Source of the DNA: Astrocystis sublimbata
Lineage: Eukaryota > Ascomycota > Sordariomycetes > Xylariales > Xylariaceae
DNA length: 64,000 nt
Assembly (NCBI GenBank): GCA_022453515.1
Contig: JAJNNY010000080.1
Coordinates: 1 to 64,000 of the forward strand
Direction of reading: 5' to 3'
The notes below the pieces were generated by a model. The model ran no database searches, was not told the origin of the DNA, and worked only from the letters and a program-made list of their open reading frames with translations. Positions 23,174-34,644 of this stretch are shown here, in pieces. A program made the position numbers and the translations under genes. Positions within the stretch are counted from its first letter, which is position 1. Each line of letters begins with the position of its first letter.

Positions 23174-23721
23174 GTTGGATGAGGATCAGAAGCTCGATCG
23201 ATGCTTTTGTAGTCGCGCAGGTCTTGGGTGCTCGAAGTGGAAAATTGTATGCGCAAATTGCCCAGAATGGTAGGTATGTTGTGAGGGTATTATGCTGGAG
23301 CTTAAAGTGTCGCGATGCTCAGATGTTGAATTGTCGAAAAGTTGGATAAGATATCAGATAAGAAGAGTAGTGGAGCGTGTAGGACTTGGCAGCCCCGCCT
23401 CATAGCTAAGAATGAGCTAGCGTCAGCTGCAGCATCATTGCGCTAATCTGTATGGAGGCAAGATGATGATCTAACTCAGCGGATATGCCCCATCTCGCCC
23501 CACCAAGGTTCCAAGATTGTCTTATCGGCGTCTACAAAGTACTTGCTGTACATGATTTTTTTCCTGCCATCATTCTCGACATTCAACCAGCTCATCATAG
23601 CCCCAGCTCAGTCGAATATCTGAGCCAATTGGCCTCCCTTTCGCGCTCACACTTCTATCGCTATATTATCCGTGGGAAATAACATTGGTCACTACTGTTG
23701 AAGTCACCACGAACAGCAAAT
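23174..23721. promoter_or_regulatory. Bidirectional promoter region of RRP3 and SSF1
   Basis: 548 bp between divergent start codons of two ribosome-assembly genes. Shared regulatory elements are likely. I could not confidently identify a named element by eye. Confidence 0.5.
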
Positions 23722-25211
23722 ATGGCGAAACCGCGCACCAAGAAGCGCACCCATGTGGGCGCCAGCCACCCAAAGCACCAGGCGGCCCCAACCGGCCGCA
23801 AAGCTATCGTGGACCCCAAGAGCATGGTCATCCGCATCGGCGCCGGCGAGGTCGGCTCCAGCGTCAGTCAGCTAGCCAAGGACGTCCGTATGGTCATGGA
23901 ACCCGGCACCGCCAGCCGGCTCCGCGAGCGCCGCGCAAACAGGCTGCGAGACTATGTCACCATGACCGGTCCGCTGGGCGTCACCCATCTCCTGCTCTTC
24001 TCGCGATCCGACTCCGGCAACACGAATCTCCGCGTCGCCACCACCCCGCGAGGCCCCACCCTCAACTTCAGAGTCGAGAAGTACTCTCTATGCAAAGATG
24101 TGCGCCGCGCCCTGCGGCATCCGCGCGGTGGTGGCAAGGAGTATGCCACGCCTCCATTGGTACGCATCGCACACACATAAAACGAAAACCGAGTTTTGCC
24201 CCTGCTCTCGACAATTGCTAATCTGTGTCACTGCAGCTGATCATGAACAACATATCCACCCCCGGATCCGACGCCACCTCCGCTGTCCCCAAACACCTCG
24301 AGACCCTCACGACCACCATCTTCCAATCCATGTTCCCGCGCATAAACCCCCAGACGACACCCCTCAAGTCAATACGGCGGGTGCTCCTCATAAACCGAGA
24401 AAAGGCCACCGACAAGGATGACGGCACCTTCGTCCTGAACTTCCGCCACTTCGCCATCACCACCAAGGCCGCCGGAATCTCCCGGCCGCTGCGCCGGCTC
24501 AACGCCGCCGAGAAGATCCTGAACGGGAAGAACACTGGAAAAGGAGGCGTCCCGAATCTGGGCAAGCTGGAGGATATCGCCGACTTCATGATCGGCGGCG
24601 AGAATGGTGAGGGCTACATGACGGACGCCACGAGCGGGAGCGAGGCCGACACCGATGCCGAGGTCGAGGTGCTGGAAGACGCGCCGAGAAAGGTCTCCAC
24701 CAAGGGGCGTGCTGCACGCGAGAATGGAGATGATGGTGAGGAGGACGATGAGAGGGTAGAGCGGCGCAAGGTGAAGCTTGTCGAGCTTGGCCCGCGCATG
24801 AAGCTGCGGTTGACAAAGGTCGAAGATGGTCTCTGTTCGGGTAAGGTCATGTGGCATGACCATATTCACAAGTCTAAAAAGGAGATCCAGGAGACGGATA
24901 AGCGGTGGACCCAGAGGACGAAGGAGAAGGAGGCCAGGAGAAATTTGCAGAAGGCCAATGTTGAGAAAAAGAAGAAAGAGCGAGCAGCTAGTGGGGCTAA
25001 ACGCCCTGCGAAGGAGGGCGAGGAGGGCGAGGAAGGTGAGGACGACGATGATGAGTTCGATGGTAATAATAGTGATCTATTTGATGAGATGATGGATGAT
25101 GATGGCATGGATAGCGAGGGGCTGGCTGGTGATGGTGAGGCAGCTCTAAATGAGGCGATGGACGAGGACGATGAGTGGGAAGACGAGAGGGCAGAGATTG
25201 CTGGTTCATAA
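23722..25211 (+). CDS. SSF1: Ribosome biogenesis protein SSF1/Ppan (Brix domain)
   Basis: Nucleolar Brix-domain factor for assembly of the 60S subunit and 27S pre-rRNA processing. Exons 23722..24159 and 24237..25211 (intron GTACGC...CAG) give 470 residues. The start MAKPRTKKRTHVG matches the Ssf1 N-terminus; an ATG 24 nt upstream is in frame but less likely. The Brix domain spans about residues 30-340: KSMVIRIGAGEVGSSVSQLAKDVR, RRANRLRDYVTMTGPLGVTHLLLFS, and the closing VELGPRMKLRLTKVEDG. A basic coiled segment (KEKEARRNLQKANVEKKKKE) and an acidic tail follow, both usual for this family. It is divergent from RRP3, so 40S and 60S assembly factors sit side by side. Confidence 0.94.
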
Positions 25212-27427
25212 AAGAATATACCCGGTGCTGAGAACACCAGACCATTTTGTTTTATCTTCAAACGTTCCATATTATGATGCATTTGCGAGTGTCCTCTGCA
25301 GTCAATCAAGCCGATGATTTGAAGGTGAGATCTCATACTAGCAGCTTTATCGAGGTAATTTCGACACTTGACAGTTCGTTCTTGATACCGCTTTCTTGTG
25401 TCCAGAAATTTTAAGTCGGTCATGCTTTCACGCCATCACGTACACTCAAATTGTATATAGGCAGGATATACTACCAGTTCTGGGAGATATTCATACTGTC
25501 CAGCTTTCATTCCTTAATTCCTGCAAGGAAATCCTTAGGGATGTCTCACAATATCTCCCGGCGTAATGGCGATGATCGCGTACAACACTCGTTCTGAAGT
25601 CGACCAACCTTATCGTCGGCGCCTTCTGACCTATAGTTGAGTGAAGTCAAAAGTTAAGGATTCACGTCCTGAGTGCAAATGTGTTTTTCGGAAGGGATCC
25701 CTCGTGGTCTAGGCTTGCTGCTATTTTTTTTTTTTTTATAATTGAGAGGTGGCCTCGTCCTCATGTTCATGCTATTGGATTTATGCAATGGCAATTTACG
25801 TACGTAGGGCAGTCCATGTTTCGAGCCAGTTCGTGTACATTCATGTGAATACCCAACTACTCTTTGGTCCTGTTCAAACAGCACATTGGCAATGGTCGAT
25901 TTCTCGAGCTATTCGTATATATTCGAGCAATAGTATCGGGGACATGCTAAGTGGATGCACGGTCTAGGTTCTAAAGAGCTCGGCATGTTATGTTTTTCCT
26001 AGCATGTAGTGGTCGGGTCGGGTCTCGTAGTTGTTATCTTCCATCCTTGCCGCTCACGTGAGACTTTCCGGATTTCGAATCCCTTATGGGGTAAAGACTC
26101 TGTATACATGCCCCTTGGCTGAGTCCAGAATCTCGCCTGGCCGTGTGCTCTAGAAGCAGCCGTGGCTTAATTCTGAACCTTCTAGTGCACGCGACAATTT
26201 ATTCACAAAGGATACATACATACAGTGCTAGTCTAGTGGCTACCCTGCATCACTTCTGTTTTTGATTTGTAGTAGTATGAGAGTGCGTACCCCGTAGATA
26301 AAGTAAAGTAAAGTAGATAGATAGCACAGATTGCGGAAGGATTTCTCGGAGATACCTAGCTCGAGCCCCGGGAGACTTGGCAGGTCACTGATTGATTGAT
26401 TTGATTCGATCGCGGGCGCTAGCTGATTACTTTATTTTGCCTTTGGGGGCAGAGGCGGAAATAAATCCGGCTTCAAAGAATACCAAGAGGCCGTTGGAGA
26501 GCGGACTGTCAGACCGGCTGTTGTTGATTTGCAATATTTTAGGTAGGCCTTTCTTTGGGCGACCTTGGTGATTTGGCAGCTACTGATTACCTCAAAGAGT
26601 CCTGGAATTTCCATTTGTCTCACGCTTTGACGTATACTCAAACTGTGGGAGATAGGTACATATTTATTCGTGAGGTAGCTCAGTGAAGTATTCGGCACCA
26701 CTAAGATATCAGCTTCTCCAGTCTCTGGGCCCTAGATCTCGACTGTCATGCAGATATACTGATTAGAATCCACACGTATACATAGAGACCAGTCCAGATT
26801 CTTCAATTCTTTCGGCTCGACACAAGCAAGGCATGGTCTCGTGACCTAGGCGCCGTTAAAATCAGTCCAAAATAGAGCGCTTTTTCGGCCTCCTCCCTAT
26901 CTGGTTCAAGCGGGATGTGCTGCTGGGACTAAGTAATAAGGCTGCGTAGATTGGATAGGAAAAAGAGGCCAAGGATTACGGAAAGCCCATCCCACCACAC
27001 GTGGTGTCGAGCGATCACCCAGACATATGTATTGTACCCGTCTCGGTCAACCACGGATCTCGCCTACCAGCGACAGACTAATGCAATGTCACCCCAAGCT
27101 GCAGCAATGCTGGCTCCCGATGTAGGTAGGTAGGCGAGTAGGTAGGTATGCATCCGTGATAGAGCTATATCGGTCCCAAGCATCTGGTAACAAGACACAC
27201 TATACCGAACGAAGTGCTACGTTGCTGGGGTGTGACTTCAAAGTAGTCACAATGGCCATGGCTTTCCCGCCTCTGTGTTACATACGTTCATCTAGCACGG
27301 AGATATCAAGTGTTCAGTAGTATGTTTGTTTAGCAGTTGAAGGCTTGGGCTAAGCGATTTCAACGCCCTTTGCTTTGGGGGCGGGGAATATAATCGATTC
27401 TACAACGCCGCAACAATCACCCAGGTT
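25212..27427. other. Intergenic region upstream of the tRNA gene
   Basis: 2.2 kb without a supported gene. It has a T13 tract at about 25725-25737, short AGTA/GATA repeats near 26300-26320 and a GTAG microsatellite near 27122-27145. Frames on both strands are short and unrelated to known domains. Confidence 0.45.
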
Positions 27428-27558
27428 TCCTCGGTGGCGCAATTGGCTAGCGCGTCGTAAGTTGCACCTTTCAAATAAAACTCACGATGCAATGGTGTCT
27501 AACAGAAGAACAGTGACTGTTAATCAGGAGGTTGAAAGTTCGAGCCTTTCCCGGGGAG
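27428..27558 (+). tRNA. tRNA-Asn(GTT) with a non-canonical 57-nt insert
   Basis: Removing 27457..27513 leaves a complete 74-nt cloverleaf. The acceptor stem is TCCTCGG (27428-27434) with CCGGGGA (27551-27557), and the discriminator is G27558. The D stem is GCGC/GCGC. The anticodon stem is TCTGA/TCAGG with a seven-base loop CTGTTAA (anticodon GTT at 27519-27521). The variable loop is AGGTT and the T arm is GAAAG-TTCGAGC-CTTTC. Internal A box (TGGCGCAATTGG) and B box (GTTCGAGCC) are intact, and a T6 Pol III terminator lies at 27563-27568. The insert lies between positions 28 and 29, inside the 5' strand of the anticodon stem. Eukaryotic tRNA introns lie between 37 and 38. The GTT anticodon and stem sequence are typical of eukaryotic tRNA-Asn. 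Confidence 0.85.
27457..27513 (+). other. Spliceosomal-type intron-like insert inside tRNA-Asn
   Basis: 57 nt beginning GTAAGT and ending AACAG, with a CTAAC branch-point sequence at 27499-27503, 10 nt before the 3' border. These match the introns of protein genes in this window in length and signals. The borders are fixed by the cloverleaf, because only exact GT...AG excision restores the TCTGA/TCAGG stem. Confidence 0.8.
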
Positions 27559-27562
27559 TTGG

Positions 27563-27568
27563 TTTTTT
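27563..27568 (+). terminator. RNA polymerase III T-run terminator
   Basis: Six consecutive T residues, four bases after the predicted tRNA-Asn 3' end. This is the expected position and form of a Pol III terminator. Confidence 0.8.
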
Positions 27569-30500
27569 GGGGGGTTGCTATCTGTTGAGATCAGGATCCA
27601 ATTTTTCGAGCTTTAAATAAAAGGTCTCGTCAAGTCTGTCCCGAGCCTGTTGCTATAATTCGCATAAATACATGAGGATATTAAACGAAGATAGGGAGGG
27701 GTCTAGATAGGTAAATGTCAAAATGATTACATGTGACAACGGCATCCATGCCTATGATGGAGCAGGAATTGAGTGATAAGTTGGCCGCCTAGATTGCAGG
27801 GTATCGCTATATTAGATCTGGGCTTCCGTTCCTTTAACTTTAGCTCACGGAGAACAGGTACGAAAAGGGGCTAGTAAACTGATAAGGTCCCGCGTCCGAG
27901 GTTCCACCTGTTTGTTTGTCTGAGATGCTCGTTCCGGTATCCTTGAGTATCTACCTAAGATGTCTTGGATGTAAGGGAGAGAGGGCGAGATATTGCCAGC
28001 CACAGGCCTTATGACTGTTGTGCTGTTCGAGCTGTTCGCAGAGCTGATGACTTGCGGGTAAAGACAGTCTGACAATTATTGCAGCAATAATATTGCCCGC
28101 CCATCCTAACAATGTGTATCCTTTCAATCAGAATTCAAGAGTCCGCGTGCGACATTACTTGATGTATAACAGTACGATGTCGCTAATTTTTACCTCGGAG
28201 GGCAAGGCGAACACTTTATCGAATGTAGGTATACAGCAGTGGATAATGTCATCGTCTCGCCTTAGTATCGACGTAGTGTCGATCTAATGTGAGTCGTGAA
28301 TCTGATCACATCTGCCTGCCTGCATGCAATACTGAAGGGAACCGCCAAGTCTTGATCCCACACGTGAAATGCAATGTGAAGTACAGAACATTGCCATGGG
28401 CATGATGTGGTACGGTATGTGCAATACGCATAGAAGCGTGCGCCAAGGAAATAGTTGATGCGCAAACTGATATTTGCCCCAACGCCCTGACAGCTAACAC
28501 CTACCTACGTAAAAGCTGTCCACTATGGGGACGCGGGGAATCTGATGTTGCCATCCGAACGGACAATGTTGGAAGCGGAGCTTGGAGGTTTGAAGACCGT
28601 GAGAGCTGAGCCTAGCTCCCTGTCTCGCCTGTCTAAGCCATTTCAAGCCAAACTTTAGTGTCGCGTGATAGACATCGTACATCAGACAACCGGCGGCAGC
28701 AATGAATAAGGGAATTGATGAGCAAGCAGATCGATCTGGCGCCTGTATTGCTAATGCTCAATTGCTGACCGGGCTTCCGGGTTTTGCAGCTGCCCACCAA
28801 CCATAAAAACTACAATGTCGGATCATACTTACTGAAGTAGTTTTGTCTTGTCGCGGCGAGGGGTAAAAAAAGAAGAAAAAAGACAAGACAAGACAAGACC
28901 CTTTAAGGCGGTGATCAAGAGAATTGCTTCAGTTTATGGCGTGGTTCCAGTATATGTTCTTTCGAATCACTGCCTCTGGCTTCGCTTCTCATGTCTGTTG
29001 TTCCATGAATGCTGGTATAAACGCACGCCGCATATCCTTGCAACCCTTATCTTGAACGTCGTCGAATGAAACGTGATAGATGGCATCGGAGTTGACGGCT
29101 TGGCACATTTGATCCATGTCTCTGGCATTCTGTTGGACCAGGATGGCTGGGCTGGCCGAGAAGAACCGAGGCAGTTGGCCCCCCGTGCAGCTGCAAGAAC
29201 CACTGTCGTCAGCGCAGACCGCACGCACATTGCCCCCGACGATCGATGATGTATGTCGTCGTGCCGGCAGGCTGCTCACGCTTCGTGCGACATCAGTCGA
29301 CGATTTGATTCAACGGGTCGCATCGTCGGTCGCATCATATGTCCTTTTTAATATATGCAGGACGTAGATTTGCGATGGAAGATATTTGTCTTTTGTAACA
29401 GTGCTTATTGTCTATCATGATGCGTAACTTCGTTCTACTCGGGCGAACTATCTGGGCTGTGTATATTGCGTTGGCTCCCTTGGTTGAGGCGTGCATTTGC
29501 AGCTTGCTTGCAGCAGCTGACACTTTTGTTGCCTCGTTGCAACTGCATTTCCTGCAGAGCTCCGTACAGTCGGTGTTTTTCTCCAAACTGTATTATTGAA
29601 AATAAATACGTGCCCATGCGATCAATTCAAGAGCAGTACAGGAACGGGTTGTTGATCGGTGCTTGTGGAACAATTAGATGACCTTCAACTATCCATCATG
29701 AGGCATTGGCAATGGCAGGTGGTTGACCGGTGAAGGGCCGGGCGATCGACTGCATCTCGGCAGCGCCATCGTAGCACCAAAAGTGACTGAGACTGACAGG
29801 TGACTTGCTTTCACTTTCGCCCCGATGCAACTACACGGTGATGAGGTTGACAATTGACTACCCACTCAGTGTGCGATGATCTAATTGTACTGTAGATAAT
29901 ACAACAACTGCATTTTATATCAGTTATCGTGGGCTAATCATGGGGATACAGCCCCCTGAGACATACACACAGTAGTTCATACGAGTAGCTATGGTCCGAA
30001 CCATGGCCCCAGCGCAAGCGCTACGCGTTCGATATAGTAACTTACCTAGATCAAAAGAAGAGAACTAAGAAGGAGGATAAAGTTTGCCGCACACTCCAAT
30101 CGACCAGTCTCTCTATTCGCGGCGCGCTAAAGAAGTTTTAGTGCTCTACAGCCGAGCTGTATTCGAGATAGCAAAATACTTGAAGCTAGATTGCAGATGG
30201 CTGTTCTCAAAGCCAAAAGCTCCGGGGTTTTAGGACTGTGTTCGCGAACCCACTGATAGGAAAATGGCACGGTGCAGTACCTGTGCCGCATGTCCTGTAG
30301 TTGTACCACACATGGGAATTATAGGTTGGGATGAACCGGATTGGAACCAGGCTCAGCAGTATTTAGGGGAACTCTGGCGAGCTGGCAGGGCAGGGCCACA
30401 AACCCTTACCCCAAAGTCCTGCTGCCCCAGTCGTGCGCCGTATCCGCTCAGTGGCGCCGCACGCAGTACGGCCTTCCGCTTCTAGAAAAGACCCCCCCAA

Positions 30501-30950
30501 AGTGGCCCCGTTAGCTCGGTCGGGTCCCATGTCTGCACAGTCTGCCCATGCTAGAGCCGTGCCTTAGCGCCACCAACACCAGTTTTTCTATCCCTCATCT
30601 AGACCAACAGCCCTTGCGATCGCCATCAGCCAGCGGCGAAAAGAGTGATACGGGAGCAACATGGACTTTCGCTAGCCACCCAATCATCGGGCCCGCCCAG
30701 ATAGCTGCAGCTGGGCGAGGGTGGCCATCGAAGCAGATGTTGCTTGGCACATGTCCCTGTCTGGCTTATATACTCTATCCGTCTCCTCCCGACTGCGCGT
30801 TGAGAACAGGAGATCTCCAGCCCTTTCGGCCGCAACCAATTTTCTCCCACTCTTCACCGTGTCGCTCCCTTGGTGATCCTCGGTCGAGCCAGTTGCTCCC
30901 AACCTAGCGAACTGAGCAGGTTTAAAAGTGCAGACAATCCTCGCTGCGCC
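27569..30950. other. Intergenic region before the nucleoside transporter
   Basis: 3.4 kb without a gene I can support. It has a GACAA repeat at about 28880-28899. A minus-strand frame at 28989-29230 has coding-like codons and several Cys (see findings) but no start or family. The last 400 bp or so are the transporter promoter and leader. Confidence 0.45.
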
Positions 30951-33075
30951 ATGAGTTCCCCCGTGGAGAAAGGTCAGGCCCTGGATGCCAACTCGCACGA
31001 GGGCGTGAAGCCTGCTGTGGAGTCGCATCGCCACGAGCATACTCACCACAGCGGCGCCGCTGCTGATCACACGAATCACGCCCACGACGTCATGTATGTC
31101 GACACCACACAGCCGAGCCGCGTGCAGAGCTATGAGAAGAATGCCGACTTCACGAGCGCCGAGAAGGCCTCGCTCGGCACTGATGAGGAGATGGGCGACG
31201 TCGACCAGTCGCGTGATCACAACGACCCGGCATCGTCCACCGGCTTTCTCAAGAGGTGGTACCGGAAGCTGAGGCCTTTCGTCCACCTCTTCATCTGGCT
31301 TGTCTTTACCGCGTGAGTCTCGACTTTGTCACTCCTCGCCTTTCATGGCGAGGTGTTCCTCATCCCGTGGTGATACTAGCTAAATGCGAATTTGGCTTGC
31401 GCGCCAACAGTTGGTGGATCTTCGGTCTCATCAAGTTTCGCAAAACGAAGAACTGGTTAATTCCGTTCCTTGTCTATCTTGCCATCACCCTGCGCATCAT
31501 CTTCTTGTGGATTCCCGTCAGCTACATCATGCGACCAGCTAAGATGGTATGGCGCCATACCGTCTTCAGGGGCTACGAGATGATTCCCAAGGTTCTGCAC
31601 CGGCCGCTTGCTGCTGCCGGAACAGTCGCCGTATTCCTGCTCGGCACATTGGTACCAGCCGAATCTGGCGACAACACCAGGCTTGGTCGTCTTCAAGCTC
31701 TTTTCGGATTGGTTGTCATGATCTTTATCATGTCGGTCACATCGAGGAAGTTCTCTGCCATTCCCTGGCACACTGTCATTGGTAGGTAACAACCAATGTC
31801 TTCGGCGCCTAGCGTCATTTCTCATAGGAACGTGAGCTAAAACTCGTCCACAGGTGGAATGCTGTCTCAGTTTATCGTTGCCCTTTTTGTGCTGCGAACA
31901 CATGCAGGTTACGATATCTTCAACTTCATTTCCGAATTGGCGCGAACCCTCCTGGGTTTCGCCGATCAGGGTGTTGTATTTTTGACGGATGAGAGCGTGC
32001 CCAAACTCCCCTGGTTCTTCATCGGTGTCATCCCGCCTATCATATTCTTCATTGCGCTCGTCGCTCTCCTCTTCCACGTTGGTTTAATCCAGTGGTTCAT
32101 CGGCAAATTTGCCGTCTTCTTTTTCTGGACCCTGCGTGTTTCCGGAGCCGAAGCCGTCGTCGCGTCAGCTACTCCTTTTATCGGACAGGGTGAATCCGCC
32201 ATGTTGATTCGACCTTTCGTTCCGTATCTCACCCTGGCCGAGATCCATCAAGTTATGACTTGCGGTTTCGCCACGATTGCTGGTTCCGTGTTGGTCGCTT
32301 ATATCGGATTGGGCTTGAACGCTCAGGCTCTGGTCTCGTCCTGCATCATGTCTATTCCGGCGTCACTCGCTATCTCAAAGATGAGATATCCCGAGACGGA
32401 GGAGTCGCTGTCTGCTGGAAAGGTGGTTGTTCCCGAGGACGAGGAGGACAAGGCCGCGAACCCACTCCACGCCTTCGCTAACGGCGCTTGGCTGGGTCTC
32501 AAGATCGCCGGCACAATTGTGGCCACCTTGTTGTGTATCATTGCATTTGTCGGTCTCATCAACGGCCTCCTCACCTGGTGGGGTGGTTACTGGGGTATCA
32601 GCAACCCAGACCTGACTCTCCAGTTCCTTCTCGGATACATCTTCTACCCCGTCGCCTGGCTCCTAGGTGTACCGCCAGGAGAGCTTCTCCAGGTTGGCGA
32701 GCTTATCGGCCAGAAGATCATCATCAACGAGTTTGCTGCCTTCATCGCCCTTACCACAGAGCCTCGGTACATGGCCTTGAGCCCTCGGGCCACTATCATT
32801 GCCACATACGCTTGCTGTGTAAGTCAATATCAGCCATCCATCAAACATCTACCAGGTACTAACGTGGGCATCTTCAGGGTTTCGGAAACATCGGATCTCT
32901 TGGTACACAGATTGGTGTTCTGTCCCAGATCGCCCCGGCTCGCAGTGGCGATGTCTCGAAGGTGGCTTTCTCGGCTCTGGCCGCCGGTGTTGTCTCGACT
33001 CTGACCTCTGCGGCGGTCGCTGGAATGGTGTATACCGATGGAATCGGAGCTGCTAAAGTGGTGCTCAACTCATAA
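30951..33075 (+). CDS. Concentrative nucleoside transporter (CNT family)
   Basis: Plasma-membrane cation-coupled nucleoside importer of the CNT/NupC family. Exons 30951..31312, 31411..31781, 31854..32818 and 32878..33075 join in phase to 631 residues. The N-terminal 105 or so residues are hydrophilic and His-rich. Multiple hydrophobic segments follow, beginning at LRPFVHLFIWLVFTA. CNT signatures are present: VSGAEAVVASATPFIGQGESA (substrate-site hairpin), GQKIIINEFAAF, which fits the family motif (G/A)XKX3NEF, and GFGNIGSLGTQIG in the last exon. A hydrophilic loop (PETEESLSAGKVVVPEDEED) lies mid-protein. Length and topology are as in fungal and animal CNTs. Direct substrate range (purine or pyrimidine) cannot be read. 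Confidence 0.93.
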
Positions 33076-34080
33076 TCAAGCTCATCCTGGAATAGAGTAT
33101 AGAATACACAAGTAGGATACCACGATCAAAAGATACGAAATTGGTAAAACAAAGAACCCCCTCGTATTTCTATGCAAGTTGGTACAAAGCATGTTAAGTC
33201 ATGATGAGGTAGTAGCTTGAAATTGCTTTTAAACACTTAGTGAGGTGAAAGCTGGACTGACTAACCCCCTGGTCGGTTGCCTAAATCTCCGGTTCGCCGC
33301 CGGAGACCTGCGGCATGCAGGTGATGGCTCTAGTCCTGATCCGTCAATCCAACCAGCGCTCACTCATCGTTTGGTGCTTACATAAACTGACCGCGTCTAC
33401 GCATACGAGGGAATATGTTTTCTCTATAAGACGTCGAGGGTGGCAATCAGCATTTATTTCGCCTTTGGCTTATTCAGAGAGGTGGCCTATTCAGGTGAGT
33501 TGATTACTCTATATCAATGTATCCTTTTCCTTGCACTAAGGACCTCAATTGTTACCTGCTCACTCCTACGTTATTGGCAACAAAAGAATGGTGCACACTT
33601 TGGGTTCGAGAATATATTTCTGTGTAGAGATAATTGATGATCTCGAATGAATAAGGCAACTCAAGCTATTGTCAATATTTCATCACGTTCCAACTGACTG
33701 AATCAGCCAGGCGTGAGGATAAGGAATCAGTATTAGACCAACGAAAGGGTTGTATTATTGATTTGACTAAATTACTAAGGGTATGTTACAAGTGCTAAGA
33801 CATATGGAAAGCTAAAACTAGAAGAATGAAAACAGATCGAGTGCGAAACGAGATGAAGCAGAATGTAGCACAAGAGCACAGGCTCTTGGCCACTGAAGTA
33901 CCAGCTACTCATAATCGGAACCGAGTCCCGGACACCGGTTTGGATCCTTTCCAATACGTCTCCCGCCGATCTCAGCGTTGCAACCTTCCATCATTGTCGA
34001 AAAAGGTGGCGGAAATCCAATTGTGTTAGGCTCCGGACGAAGCACCGAACAGTCGATCACAAAGGGCATTATGATGTTAA
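33076..34080. other. Convergent intergenic region
   Basis: 1.0 kb between the transporter 3' end and the 3' end of the J-like gene. AT-rich, with no supported gene or RNA. Confidence 0.45.
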
Positions 34081-34644
34081 CTAACGCCGCCTATTGTCGG
34101 TGCGAAGAATCGAAATCTTGCGTGTGGTTTCCTCCATCACAATAAATTCTTCTTTACCGTTTGAACTTGACCCGTACGTGGTGCTCACGGCAAGGTTCGA
34201 GGGGTTTCTAGCGACAGTCCTATTCACAGTCGTCGACGGCATTCTAGAGGAAGACGCGCCGTAATTGCGGCTTGCTGGCACTACAGACGAAGATGCACCG
34301 TAATTGCGGCTTGATGGCACTACAGTCGAAGCTGTGCCGTAGTTGTTTGAGGAAGTCCTAGGGATGGTTGGCGGGATGTATGACGACTGCGGCGCTCTGG
34401 AACTAGAACCTTTAGTGCTGTATTTCGAATACGTAGAATTATTAGCTGTGTAGCTGGAAATGCCGTTCTTGGAATCGTACTCGGCGCGTTTTGAGCTGTC
34501 GCTGAGAGTCTGGTACGCTGTGGACAGTTTGCTGGATTGCTTGGGGTCCTTGGAGGCCGCAACCGCTTTGGAACTATATGACTTTTGAATAGTTGCTTGG
34601 TTGGCGGTGTGGGGTACTCCGAGTTGAGCGTAGTAGTCTGGCAT
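34081..34644 (-). CDS. J-like protein lacking the HPD motif
   Basis: Intronless frame of 187 residues from ATG 34644. The first 60 residues (MPDYYAQLGVPHTANQATIQ ... LSTAYQTLSDSSKRAEYDSK) follow the order of a J domain: the YYAQLGV start, the helix II IQKSY segment, then the AYQTLSDSSKRAEYD signature of helices III-IV. The HPD tripeptide that stimulates Hsp70 ATPase is absent; the region reads AVAASKDPKQ. The rest is Ser/Asn/Tyr-rich and contains a 13-residue repeat (NYGASSSVVPASR) encoded by two 39-nt units. It resembles small fungal J-like proteins, probably not able to activate Hsp70. A real gene is likely but function is unknown. Translation could also begin at an upstream in-frame ATG at 34800. 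Confidence 0.7.
   Translation of the reverse strand: MPDYYAQLGVPHTANQATIQKSYSSKAVAASKDPKQSSKLSTAYQTLSDSSKRAEYDSKNGISSYTANNSTYSKYSTKGSSSRAPQSSYIPPTIPRTSSNNYGTASTVVPSSRNYGASSSVVPASRNYGASSSRMPSTTVNRTVARNPSNLAVSTTYGSSSNGKEEFIVMEETTRKISILRTDNRRR
34259..34336 (-). repeat. 39-nt tandem repeat within the J-like gene
   Basis: Units begin at 34259 and 34298 with CCGTAATTGCGGCTTG and differ at a few bases; a diverged third copy starts near 34337. They encode the NYGASSS...VVP repeat of the J-like protein. Confidence 0.8.

Noticed and set aside
24369..24869. Long minus-strand frames opposite SSF1
   Set aside because: They are the complement of a strongly coding Brix-domain gene and have no independent signals.
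30513..30560. TTAGCTCGGTCGGG resembling a tRNA D arm
   Set aside because: No matching T arm or acceptor stem downstream.
30548..30907. 119-codon plus-strand frame before the nucleoside transporter
   Set aside because: Lies in the probable promoter and leader, shows no domain, and is mirrored by equally long frames on the other strand.
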